29,900 bases of DNA from Chloroflexota bacterium (lineage in GTDB: Bacteria > Chloroflexota > UBA6077 > JADZDV01). The notes under the pieces were generated by a model, which saw only the letters and a list, made by a program, of their open reading frames with translations, had not been told where the DNA came from and made no database searches. The position numbers and the translations under genes are program-made. Shown here piece after piece: positions 14,799 through 25,675 of the stretch. Within the stretch, counting starts at the first letter, position 1. Each line of letters begins with the position of its first letter. The stretch is from contig JADZDV010000177.1 of the NCBI GenBank assembly GCA_020850915.1, positions 1-29,900 of the forward strand, written 5' to 3'.

Positions 14799-16175
14799 AT
14801 GCCCAGCTCCAATAAGCGTCACGGTTCGTCTGGTCGCAGTGACGACCGATCGGTCTCTTCGGACGTCCCGGCGTCGGAGACGGCCGATCCGCAGCCCGCG
14901 CCGGCTGATGGTCGTCGCTCGGGACTCAACATCACCGAGTTGAAGGACATGAGCATCCAGCACCTGACGCAGGTGGCGAAGGACCTCGATGTCGCCGGTG
15001 CCACCGGCATGCGCAAACAGGAGCTCATCTTCCAGATCCTCAAGGCGCAGACCGAGCAGAGCGGCTTCATCTTCTCGGAGGGCGTGCTCGAGGTCCTGGC
15101 CGACGGCTTCGGTTTCCTCCGGGCACCCGACTACAACTACCTGCCCGGTCCCGATGACATCTACGTGTCGCCGTCGCAGATCCGCAAGTTCGACCTCCAG
15201 ACCGGAGACACCGTCTCGGGTCAGATCCGCGCGCCCAAGGAAGGGGAGCGCTACTTTGCGCTGATCAAGGTCGAGGCGGTCAACTTCGAGGCGCCGGATC
15301 ACGCACGCGACAAGCTCTTCTTCGAGAACCTGACGCCGCTCTATCCGGCCGAGCGGATCCGGCTCGAGACGGAGACGGAGAACCTGTCCGCCCGGGTCAT
15401 GGATCTGATGACACCCATTGGCAAGGGCCAGCGCGGCCTCATCGTTGCGCCGCCGCGCACGGGCAAGACGATGTTGCTCCAGAACATCGCACAGTCGGTG
15501 GCCAAGAATCACCCGGAGATCTACCTGATCGTCCTGCTGATCGACGAGCGGCCCGAGGAGGTCACCGACATGCAGCGATCCGTCGATGGGGAGGTCGTGT
15601 CGTCCACCTTCGACGAGCCCGCGCAACGGCACGTGCAGGTCGCCGAAATGGTCATCGACAAGGCCAAGCGCCTCGTCGAGCCCCGCAAGGACGTACTCAT
15701 CCTGCTCGATTCGGTCACGCGCCTGGCGCGCGCCTACAACGCCGTTATCCCCTCGTCCGGCAAGGTGCTCTCGGGGGGGCTCGACAGCAACGCGCTCCAG
15801 AAGCCGAAGCGGTTCTTCGGTGCCGCGCGTAACATCGAAGAGGGCGGGTCTCTCACGATCATCGCCACCGCGCTCGTGGACACGGGCTCCCGCATGGACG
15901 ACGTGATCTTCGAAGAGTTCAAGGGGACCGGCAACATGGAGATCCACCTGGACCGTAAGCTCACCGACAAGCGCGTGTTCCCGTCGATCGACATCATCAA
16001 GAGCGGGACACGCAAGGAGGAGCTCCTCATTCCGCCCGAGGATCTCAACCGCATCTGGGTGCTCCGCAAGGTCCTCAACCCGCTCTCGCCGGTTGAGGCG
16101 ATGGAGCTGCTCCTCGACAAGATGGCCAAGACCAAGACGAATGCCGACTTCCTGGCGGCGATGCAGCGAGGATAG
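14799..16175 (+). CDS. rho: Transcription termination factor Rho
   Basis: Rho is the hexameric RNA helicase that ends transcription at C-rich sites. The 458-residue protein has a hydrophilic N-terminal extension of about 45 residues, the Rho_N helical domain ([20 protein letters not shown]), and the cold-shock-like RNA-binding domain with [20 protein letters not shown]. The ATPase follows with Walker [25 protein letters not shown], the Q-loop region [19 protein letters not shown] and the R-loop [14 protein letters not shown]. The end [15 protein letters not shown] is typical. The ATG at 14799 has no evident ribosome site; later in-frame starts would remove conserved Rho_N sequence only after residue 50. 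It converges on ftsH. Confidence 0.97.
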   Translation: MPSSNKRHGSSGRSDDRSVSSDVPASETADPQPAPADGRRSGLNITELKDMSIQHLTQVAKDLDVAGATGMRKQELIFQILKAQTEQSGFIFSEGVLEVLADGFGFLRAPDYNYLPGPDDIYVSPSQIRKFDLQTGDTVSGQIRAPKEGERYFALIKVEAVNFEAPDHARDKLFFENLTPLYPAERIRLETETENLSARVMDLMTPIGKGQRGLIVAPPRTGKTMLLQNIAQSVAKNHPEIYLIVLLIDERPEEVTDMQRSVDGEVVSSTFDEPAQRHVQVAEMVIDKAKRLVEPRKDVLILLDSVTRLARAYNAVIPSSGKVLSGGLDSNALQKPKRFFGAARNIEEGGSLTIIATALVDTGSRMDDVIFEEFKGTGNMEIHLDRKLTDKRVFPSIDIIKSGTRKEELLIPPEDLNRIWVLRKVLNPLSPVEAMELLLDKMAKTKTNADFLAAMQRG

Positions 16176-16179
16176 CGGG

Positions 16180-16204
16180 CGACGGCTCTTACCGTGCGCC
16201 GTCG
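16180..16204 (+). terminator. Hairpin after rho without U-tract
   Basis: CGACGGC (16180-16186) and GCCGTCG (16198-16204) pair as a 7-base-pair stem with an 11-base loop, five bases after the rho stop. No run of T follows, so it is not a classical intrinsic terminator. It may protect the 3' end or act weakly between the convergent rho and ftsH genes. Confidence 0.3.
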
Positions 16205-16276
16205 GGCCCGTTCCTGATGACGGGCGATGACGTGCGGCTGATCGACGGGACCGGCGCCGAGCACATGCTGTGAACC

Positions 16277-18161
16277 TCAGGGCCCGCCGGGTGTGTCGGG
16301 AGACGGAGATGCCGATGCCGGTGGCTCGATCTGTCCGAGGATCTGCCGGAGTTCGTCTCCTTCCATGACCTCGGTTTCGAGCAGGCGTCTGGTCACGACT
16401 TCGAGCAGATCCCGCTTGTCGCGGAGCAACTGGCGAGCGATCTCCTGCGCCGCGGAGACGATCTTCTTCACCTCTTCGTCGATCTGCCTGGCGGTCTCCT
16501 CGCTGTACGGGCCGCGCTCGCTCGGCAGGCCCATGTCGAGGAAGCGGCCGCGGCGAGGCTGGTCGAGATTGACCGCGCCGAGCTTCTCGCTCATCCCCCA
16601 CTCGGTGACCATCGACCGGGCGATGTCGGTGGCGCGCTGCAAGTCGTTCTGCGCACCCGTGGAGATCTCGCCGAGCGCGATCTCCTCGGCGGCCCGGCCG
16701 GCGAGCAGCACGCTGAGCTGATCGCGGAGGTCTTGCCCCTGCATCAAGTACCGATCCTCGAGGGGCAACTGCATCGTGTACCCGAGCGCGCCGAAACCGC
16801 GCTGCACGATCGAGATCTTGTGCACCGGATCCATGCCGGTCAGGGAACTGGCGACGATGGCGTGGCCCGACTCGTGGTACGCGATGATCTCGCGAACCTT
16901 CGGGCTCATGACGCGCTTCTTCTCGAGGCCGGCGATGAGCCGATCGATGCCCTCGTCGAAATCGCTCATTTCGACGGCCGTCTTATCGTGGCGGGCGGCG
17001 AGCAGCGCCGCTTCATTGACCAGGTTCGCGAGGTCGGCACCGGCGAAGCCGGCCGTGCGTGCTGCGACCTTGCGCAAGTCCACGTCCGGCGACAGCTTGA
17101 CCGCCTTGACGTGAATCCGCAGGACCGCCTCACGGCCGTTGATGTCGGGCTTGTCCACCAGCACCTGGCGGTCGAAGCGGCCCGGGCGGAGCAGGGCCGG
17201 GTCGAGCACCTCGGGGCGGTTGGTGGCGGCCATGATGATGATGGCCTTACGGGCATCGAAGCCGTCCATCTCCGCGAGGAGCTGGTTGAGCGTCTGTTCG
17301 CGCTCCTCGTGGCTGCCCATCGGGTTCTGTGACCGGACCTTGCCGATGGCATCCAGTTCGTCGATGAAGACGATGCACGGCGCCTTGGCCTCGGCCTGTT
17401 TGAACAGATCGCGCACGCGCGCCGCACCGACGCCCACGAACATCTCGACGAACTCAGACCCACTCAGGCTGAAGAAGGGCACCTTGGCCTCACCGGCCAC
17501 GGCGCGCGCCAACAGCGTCTTGCCGGTACCTGGCGGGCCGACGAGCAGGACGCCCTTGGGGATCTTGCCGCCGAGATTCGTGTACTTGCCGGGGTGCTTC
17601 AGGAACTCGACGATCTCGCGGAGCTCGCCGGCGGCCTCGTCTACGCCCGCGACATCGGCAAAGCTCACCTTGACGTCGTCTTCCGCGTAGATCTTGGCCT
17701 TGCTCCGCGCGAAGGACATCACGCCGCCCTCGGCGCCGCCCATGCGTCGGAAAAAGAACGTCCAGAGCCCGACGATCAGGAGGAGGGGAATCACCCAGCT
17801 GAGGATCTCGGGCAGCCACCGGCTGACGACCTCACCTCGGTACTGGACGCCGTTGGCGTCCAGCTCTTCCACGAGCTTCGGATCCTCGATCCGGGTCGTC
17901 GCGATCGTGTTGGTCGCGTCCGAGCCGTTCTTGAGCACGCCGGTAATCGTCGAGTCGCCGACGGTGACTTCAGCGACCTGACCGGTGCGCACGAGGCTCT
18001 TGAACTCGCTGTAGGGAATGCGGCGCCCGCTGGGCGTCATCAAGAACGCCTGGGCAAGCGCCATCATGAACAGCGCGCCCATGACCCACCAGAGCACCGT
18101 GGGGCGGGGCGTCATCGTCGGCCGGCGTTCCTTGTGCGGGCCGCCGGGCGGCTGGGCCGAG

Positions 18162-18169
<8 letters not shown>
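16277..18169 (-). CDS. ftsH: ATP-dependent zinc metalloprotease FtsH
   Basis: FtsH degrades misassembled membrane proteins and selected regulators. The 630-residue protein has two transmembrane segments (about 23-44 and 119-141) around a periplasmic domain. It then has Walker A GPPGTGKT (211-218), the pore loop MFVG (243-246), Walker [12 protein letters not shown], the second-region-of-homology arginines in RPGRFDRQ, the zinc site HESGH (432-436) and the third ligand Asp509 in STGAQNDLQ. The start is taken as the TTG at 18169, which has GAGG six bases upstream and overlaps the clpB stop by eight bases. An ATG at 18115 (612 residues) has a poorer site. Being coupled to clpB, it probably shares the hspR promoter. 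Confidence 0.95.
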
Positions 18170-20780
<2,611 letters not shown>

Positions 20781-20840
20781 GTTGTCTCTCCGCGGTGAGA
20801 TATGATTGCCGCCTTCGGTGCGGCCGCTCAGGACCCCCAA

Positions 20841-21200
20841 TCAGTCAGCGGCGCCGTGTGAATCGCGCCCAAAGGCGCTGTGAATCGCCGCCAGCTCGCG
20901 CAGCAGATCGCGGCGGCGGGCCTCCGGCAGCTCGGACGCGGCAACCACGGCCTCGATCCGGTGCAGGTGCTCGGTGGCCTGCATGATCAGGTCCAGCCCG
21001 GCGATATTCACGCCAACCTCGTCCACGAGGTACTTGATCTGTCGGAGCCGCTCCAGGTCCTCGTCGGAATACAGGCGGACCTTGCCGACCGTCCGCGGCG
21101 GCTCGACAAGGCCGCACCGCTCGTACTTGCGGAGCGTCTGCGGGTGCATGCCGACGATCCGGGCCGCCACGCTGATGAAATACAAAGGCTCGCGGCGCAT
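20841..21200 (-). CDS. hspR: HspR-type heat-shock repressor (MerR family)
   Basis: A 119-residue MerR-fold regulator. YFISVAARIVGMHPQTLRKY (residues 7-26) is the helix-turn-helix, with the MHPQTLRxYE signature that marks HspR. It is followed by GLVEPPRTVGKVRLYSDED and DEVGVNIAGLDLIM, and a helical tail of about 45 residues. HspR represses heat-shock operons, including its own, and in actinobacteria binds HAIR inverted repeats with help from DnaK. The ATG at 21200 is preceded by AAGGGGTGG. It is the first gene of hspR-clpB-ftsH, directly behind a near-consensus promoter. ClpB as its neighbour supports the name over a generic MerR call. Confidence 0.92.
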   Translation of the reverse strand: MRREPLYFISVAARIVGMHPQTLRKYERCGLVEPPRTVGKVRLYSDEDLERLRQIKYLVDEVGVNIAGLDLIMQATEHLHRIEAVVAASELPEARRRDLLRELAAIHSAFGRDSHGAAD

Positions 21201-21247
21201 GCCGGTTCCACCCCTTCAGCGCGCAGAGATGCGCTCTTGCTACGGGC

Positions 21248-21278
21248 ATTGTACGGACTTTAGTCGAAACGTGTCAAT
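21248..21278 (-). promoter_or_regulatory. hspR-clpB-ftsH promoter with HAIR-like element
   Basis: On the minus strand TTGACA (21277-21272) and TACAAT (21253-21248) stand 18 bases apart, a near-consensus sigma-70 promoter. ATTGACA-N7-ACTAAAG (21278-21258) matches the published HAIR consensus CTTGAGT-N7-ACTCAAG at 10 of 14 positions and overlaps the -35. A small palindrome GACTTTAGTC (21256-21265, plus strand) lies in the spacer. The start would be near 21241, with a leader of about 40 bases. The promoter is convincing; the operator is a proposal. Confidence 0.65.
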
Positions 21279-21356
21279 AATGTGAGCGAAGCAGAGCGCG
21301 CAATGCGTTGGGCGCCAGCATGATCCGGCGCCGCGGCTCATGGCGCTGTGAGGCGG

Positions 21357-22202
21357 TCACTCCGGTGATGCATCGCTCCACCGCTCGGCGCTCAGCAGCA
21401 GGCGATCGCGTGGGGTTTGGCGGCGGCTGCGGATCGCAACGCGGAGCGCGCGCGGCAGCAGTCGGAAGAGCCGGTACCGCAGGTAGACGACGTACTGACT
21501 GCAGAAGATTGGCCCCGCGTGCCGGCGCTGGACGCGGATCGCCTCGCGAATGTGGGTATCCATCGCGGCGAAGGTCTTCGCGTCCGCGTGCGCCCGGCAC
21601 GCCGCGAGCGGGCGCGGCAGGTAATGCATCGCTCCTTCACGGCCGAGCTTGAGCAGCAGGTCGTAATCGAGCGCGTAGCGAAGGGACTCGTCCAGCAGGC
21701 CGACCTGACGAACCATCGCGGCTCGGTAGAACGACGCCGGCTGGGCGATGAAATGACTCTGGCTGTAGCGCAAGAGCTGACGATAGCTGGTTGGTGCACC
21801 GTGGCTTCGAAACAGCCGATCGCCGGCCTGGTCGATCCAGTCCCAATCGCCGTACACGACGCTGGCCGAAGGCTGCTGCCCAAAGGCGTCCACGACTGCC
21901 CGGACGGTGCCCGGCAGCAGAACGTCGTCGGAGTTCAGGAACGCCCAGATCTCGCCGGTTGCCCGGCGCCAGCCCTGGTTGACGGCGTTCGCCTGGCCTC
22001 CGTCAGGCCCGCTGCGCCACCAGGCGAGCCGGTCGGCGTACTGCTGAATGATGCTGAGGCTCTCGTCGGTCGAGCCGCCGTCGCAGATGATGTACTCGAC
22101 GTGCGGGTAATCCTGCTCCAGGACGGAGCGGATGGTCGCTTCAAGGTACGGCCCCTGGTTGAAAGAAGGCGTCACGATCGAAACGACCGGCGCACCAGGC
22201 AT
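21357..22202 (-). CDS. GT-A glycosyltransferase family 2
   Basis: A 281-residue glycosyltransferase with a GT2 N-terminus (VSIVTPSFNQGPYLEATIRS), the nucleotide-binding CDGGSTDES (about 40-47), the GGQANAVNQGWRRATGE segment and the metal-binding NSDD (90-93). ALDYDLLLKLG later fits the catalytic-base region. Such enzymes move a sugar from an NDP donor to a growing glycan at the inner face of the membrane. GGAGG lies seven bases before the ATG. The ATG overlaps the upstream TAA by one base (TAATG), so the two are likely coupled. A longer open frame upstream in this phase is a shadow of that neighbour. It is the last gene of the glycan cluster on the side of hspR. Confidence 0.93.
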   Translation of the reverse strand: MPGAPVVSIVTPSFNQGPYLEATIRSVLEQDYPHVEYIICDGGSTDESLSIIQQYADRLAWWRSGPDGGQANAVNQGWRRATGEIWAFLNSDDVLLPGTVRAVVDAFGQQPSASVVYGDWDWIDQAGDRLFRSHGAPTSYRQLLRYSQSHFIAQPASFYRAAMVRQVGLLDESLRYALDYDLLLKLGREGAMHYLPRPLAACRAHADAKTFAAMDTHIREAIRVQRRHAGPIFCSQYVVYLRYRLFRLLPRALRVAIRSRRQTPRDRLLLSAERWSDASPE

Positions 22203-23656
22203 TAGCTCGCCTCCGGAGTGACGGGTCGTTCCGGCTGCCGGGCAGGGTGTGCGACCGGCGTCCGGCCGAGCTGCTCGGCCACGGTGAATGGATCCTGGGC
22301 AACGAACTCGTGATCGGTCCAGGGCCTGGTGAGCAGCACTCGCGCGTGGGGGGCGGACCGAAGCAGTGCGCCGACGATCCGTCCGACCAGCTTCGGCGAG
22401 GCGTTGTCCGGCACGCAGCGGCAGCGCGCGAGCGCTTCGCGGCCACTCGGCCAGGACGCGCCGATGTCCTGCACCACGTTCTCCCAGCGATCGGCTGGGA
22501 CGAGCTCGACGACGGCGCCAGCGTGGGCCGTCGGCAACAGCATGTTCGATCCGTGGACCCCGATCACGACGTGGCTGTTGGCGTAGCGCTCGCACCAGCG
22601 AACCTCTGTTGCCGGGTCGACGCGCTCGACGCGCAGGTCGCGGACCCACTTCGGAAACGATCCGTGCGTGCCGACGCCGACGACGGCGAAATCGATCCCG
22701 TCAAATTCCCGGCCCAGGTGCTCCGCCAGCTCCACGACCCGACCGATCATCGGGCCGGGTGAGTCGACGAGCTGGGCCCGCCGCGCCACCCACAGCGCCC
22801 GGCGGGCAAGGCCCGTGACGGCCGACACGAGCCGCCGAGCCCATCGCGGCCGGCCGACGGCCGGCAGGGCCTGGCCTCGCAGGCGCTTGCCCGAACGCAG
22901 GCCGGCCGACGCGGCCGAGCGGACGTCGCGGCGGCCGCCTGCCCAGACCCGGTCTTCCCGCCAGACGACGGTGATCACGGGGATCGCGGGCGGCTGGCGC
23001 TGGGCGGCCCAATCGAACGGCGTGACCCGAGTGAATCGTTCGATTCGATAGTCGGCCGGGTCGGGATGCGGGATGGTCAGGCTGAGCCGACAGGAGCCGA
23101 ATGCGGCGACGCGGCGCTGAAGCTCGCCCGCGAGCCAATCGTTCCACTGCGTCCCGGCGCGGAGCGGAAGATCGACGGTCCAGATCGCGCCGACGCCAGT
23201 CGGAACCAGCCAGCGCAGGTGGCGCGGCACGAGCACGACGAGATCGCCGCCCGCGGGATGGTCGATGTGGTACTGTGCGTTCAGCAGCTTGAGCAGCCCG
23301 TGCCCGTAGAGCCCATCCAGGCAGTTGAGCAGCACGGCCTCCCGCACCGGCGCGAACACCTCTTCCTCGATCGCGACGGGAGTACTCTGTCGGGCGGCAT
23401 AGCTCTCCGCCAGCCAGGTGCGAAAGAAGTCGCCACCCTCAGTGGCCCACACCTGGCCGCTGGCTGGGTCGAGCAGGCAGGGGAAGGCGAGCCCATGGCC
23501 GGCCGGCAGGTCGCCGAAGTACGGGCGGGCGCACTGCTGGCAGTGTAACCTGGCGAGCAGGCGCATGCCGGGCATGTACCAGCCGTCGACTCGCAAGGGC
23601 GCCGCACAGGCGGGGCACTGAAAGCGAGCACTCGGCAGCGGGTGCAGGTCGATCAA
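22202..23656 (-). CDS. Zinc-ribbon protein with GT-B/GT61-like C-terminal region
   Basis: A 484-residue protein I can only partly place. Cys14-x2-Cys17 and Cys39-x2-Cys42 form an N-terminal zinc ribbon (FQCPACAAPLRVDG, LHCQQCARPYFGD). The middle (LLNCLDGLYGHGLLKLLNAQ, VVLVPRHLRWLVPTGV) and end (DFAVVGVGTHGSFPKWVRDL, VVIGVHGSNMLLPTAHAG) look like the two Rossmann halves of a GT-B transferase. The GVHGSN segment resembles the GVHGAG of GT61 enzymes. A basic linker lies near residues 250-290. The only possible start is the TTG at 23656, because an in-frame TAG stands immediately before it. It is translationally linked to the GT2 gene. The role is probably in surface-glycan synthesis; donor and acceptor are unknown. 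Confidence 0.65.
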   Translation of the reverse strand: MIDLHPLPSARFQCPACAAPLRVDGWYMPGMRLLARLHCQQCARPYFGDLPAGHGLAFPCLLDPASGQVWATEGGDFFRTWLAESYAARQSTPVAIEEEVFAPVREAVLLNCLDGLYGHGLLKLLNAQYHIDHPAGGDLVVLVPRHLRWLVPTGVGAIWTVDLPLRAGTQWNDWLAGELQRRVAAFGSCRLSLTIPHPDPADYRIERFTRVTPFDWAAQRQPPAIPVITVVWREDRVWAGGRRDVRSAASAGLRSGKRLRGQALPAVGRPRWARRLVSAVTGLARRALWVARRAQLVDSPGPMIGRVVELAEHLGREFDGIDFAVVGVGTHGSFPKWVRDLRVERVDPATEVRWCERYANSHVVIGVHGSNMLLPTAHAGAVVELVPADRWENVVQDIGASWPSGREALARCRCVPDNASPKLVGRIVGALLRSAPHARVLLTRPWTDHEFVAQDPFTVAEQLGRTPVAHPARQPERPVTPEAS

Positions 23657-23725
23657 CTAGCCGCCAGCCCCAGCGGGCGAGACGGCCTACGCCTCAGCAG
23701 CCGGCACCGAGAAGGAATACGTGGA

Positions 23726-24568
23726 GTGAGCCTGCCCGTCTTCATCCCCTGCCACCCGAAAGATCTCGCGATCCTGCCGCGCTGTGTCGACTCGATCCGC
23801 CGGTACATCCGGCCGCGCGTCGCGGAGATCCACATTATTGCAGGAGATCTCTCGTCCGAGCACCTGACGCCGCTCCAATCGCTGGGCGTACGTTACCTGC
23901 ACGAGCGCGACCTGCTGGCCAGACTGGGCATTCGCGACTGGCCCACGATCGTCGTGAACGGGGCGGATCGCTCGGGCTTCTACCTCCAGCAGGTCCTCAA
24001 GTACGAGATCCACCGGCTCGTCGAGTCGGACTACTATTTGGTCGCGGACGCGGATACCGTCTTCACTTCGCCCGTCCCCGTCATCGTGGACGGCCGGAGT
24101 TGCCTCTACCGCACCTTCGAGCACCACGAGCCGATCTTCCGGATGTACGAGCACCTGATGGGCTACCGCCCGACGAGGCAGCTCTCGTTCGTCGCGCACT
24201 TCATGCTCCTGCGGCGAGACCTGGTTGCGCAACTGACCGGAATGATCCAGGCCAGGCACCAGGTGGGCCGCTGGTACGAGGCCGTGCTCCCGGCGCTCGA
24301 CCTGGCGACGGTGTCGTCTTTCTCCGAATTCGAAACCTACGGCTACTGCTGGACGCAGCACCGACCGGGCGATTTCACGAGCCGCCGCCTGAAGAACGTC
24401 GAGCTGCCCAGGCTGCCGCCCGCGGGCCTGACGGCCGCCGTACTGGCCGGCCGCTCACTCCGCCTGCACAGCGTTTCGTTCCACGCCTACCTGGGCACCA
24501 GGTTAACCGTCCAGCACCTGGAAGCCGCTGCCCGCCGCCTGCTCGCGCTGCAATTTCGAAGGTGCTGA
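23726..24568 (+). CDS. DUF6492-like putative glycosyltransferase
   Basis: A 280-residue protein beginning MSLPVFIPCHPKDLAILPRC, with HIIAGDLSSEHLTPLQSLGV, a lysine- and tyrosine-containing LQQVLKYEIHRLVESDYYL and then VADADTVFTSPVP. The DAD in the last segment sits where GT-A enzymes bind metal and NDP-sugar. This layout resembles the DUF6492 group of uncharacterised glycosyltransferase-like proteins. No membrane segment is seen. The GTG at 23726 is chosen (AAGGA nine bases upstream) over an upstream GTG at 23642 that would overlap the divergent gene. It is the only plus-strand gene in the glycan cluster and is divergent from the zinc-ribbon gene, with 69 bases between them. Confidence 0.7.
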   Translation: MSLPVFIPCHPKDLAILPRCVDSIRRYIRPRVAEIHIIAGDLSSEHLTPLQSLGVRYLHERDLLARLGIRDWPTIVVNGADRSGFYLQQVLKYEIHRLVESDYYLVADADTVFTSPVPVIVDGRSCLYRTFEHHEPIFRMYEHLMGYRPTRQLSFVAHFMLLRRDLVAQLTGMIQARHQVGRWYEAVLPALDLATVSSFSEFETYGYCWTQHRPGDFTSRRLKNVELPRLPPAGLTAAVLAGRSLRLHSVSFHAYLGTRLTVQHLEAAARRLLALQFRRC

Positions 24569-24628
24569 CGGCGGCGTCACGACCCACCCACAGGAACGGC
24601 CCGGGCCCGCCCGTCACCACGTCCGTCA

Positions 24629-24663
24629 GGGCGTGGCGAGGCCGGCGCCTGGGCGTGGCGAGG
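24629..24663. repeat. Two direct copies of GGGCGTGGCGAGG in a convergent intergenic gap
   Basis: The 13-base word occurs at 24629-24641 and 24651-24663, 22 bases apart. It lies in the 173-base gap between the convergent DUF6492-like and methyltransferase-like genes (24569-24741). The gap also has an imperfect GC hairpin near 24701-24731 without a U-tract. No gene or recognisable mobile-element end is seen in it. Confidence 0.5.
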
Positions 24664-24741
24664 AAGCCAGTACGCTCGACGGTCCGGTCGTCGGGAGAGC
24701 GACGGGGCGGGCCTGCCTGCCCCAAGCCGTCGCCGCTTGCG

Positions 24742-25614
24742 CTACAGCGATGACCGGATCTGTTCCGGCTCCGCCGGCTCGAGCAGATAGGCGCCGTCGA
24801 AGGCCGAGAAGCGCTCGCGCACGATCTGCATTGCCTGTTCCGTCGGCAGGCCGCCGAGAAGGTCCCAGCTCTGGTTCCAGGGGAGCTTCACCAGCCGGTC
24901 GGGGCGCTCCCAGTATCCCCGGGAATATGCTGTCCGCGCGTCCAGGGGCGGGACGGGGATCAGCTCGACTGGCATCAAGAACGCGTTGTTGTATTCCACG
25001 CAGGCGATCGCGTAGGCGTGCTTCTGGCAGAGCTCGGTCAGCATCGCGATGCCGTAGCCGAAGAAGTCATTACCGCCCCACCAGTAACCCGGCCGGTACA
25101 GCACTGAGAACCGCAGCGAGGGCGGGATCTTCTCGTTAATCTCGGTACAGAGGAGCGTCGGGCGAAAGCGCGCGAGCAGCGCGTCGAGGACGTAGTAATC
25201 GTAGCCGTCGATGTCCAGGCTCAGGAAGTCCGGCCCCGCCGGTGCGCCGAGGGCGATCAGCGTCTCCACGACGTTGTCGGGCGTGACAATCGTCCTGGCG
25301 AGGCGAACGCTGTCATTGCGCTGGTGAAGCACGGCGAGTTGGGCGAAGCGAACCCCGTCCCCCTCGATGCAGGCGCCCGCCCAGCCGGCCCTGAGCAGGC
25401 CGAGGGCGTTCGACATCGTCACTCCGTCGCCAGCCCCGATGTCGACGCAGAATCGATTCCGGAGGTGGCACATCGACAGCAGGCGCCGGATGACGCCCTC
25501 CTCGCCGAAGTTGGCGTAGCCGGCGCGGCGCCGGTCGAACACCGGCGCGCGGACCAGCTCGTAGCCGAATCGGTTGACGAGCCTTCGAATCAGTGGCTTG
25601 GCTGTCGCTAACAT
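24742..25614 (-). CDS. SAM-methyltransferase-like protein (FkbM-related)
   Basis: A 290-residue protein with a Rossmann-type SAM motif, FCVDIGAGDGVTMSNAL, the acidic CIEGD after the next strand and LSLDIDGYDYYVLDALL, which corresponds to the D-x-x-G motif of FkbM-type methyltransferases. ALLARFRPTLLCTEINEKI follows. The C-terminal half (GYWWGGNDFFGYG, then NQSWDLLGGLPTE) does not match FkbM proteins that I know. It could methylate a sugar in the glycan made by this cluster. The ATG at 25614 is preferred to one at 25620, because GGAG lies six bases before the former but touches the latter. It follows the FkbM gene by 61 bases. Confidence 0.7.
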   Translation of the reverse strand: MLATAKPLIRRLVNRFGYELVRAPVFDRRRAGYANFGEEGVIRRLLSMCHLRNRFCVDIGAGDGVTMSNALGLLRAGWAGACIEGDGVRFAQLAVLHQRNDSVRLARTIVTPDNVVETLIALGAPAGPDFLSLDIDGYDYYVLDALLARFRPTLLCTEINEKIPPSLRFSVLYRPGYWWGGNDFFGYGIAMLTELCQKHAYAIACVEYNNAFLMPVELIPVPPLDARTAYSRGYWERPDRLVKLPWNQSWDLLGGLPTEQAMQIVRERFSAFDGAYLLEPAEPEQIRSSL

Positions 25615-25675
25615 GGTCATCTCCGCCGGGCAAGGGACGCGCGGTTCCCCGGTAGCTCGGCCGCGAGCGTCGTCA

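Noticed and set aside
14748..16601. 617-codon minus-strand open frame opposite rho
   Set aside because: It lies opposite rho with low-complexity Arg/Leu/His content and no recognisable motif; it is a codon-position shadow.
20791..20815. GATATGAT upstream of clpB as a clpB promoter
   Set aside because: The hexamer reads on the plus strand, away from clpB; the minus-strand reading gives no good -10 or HAIR match.
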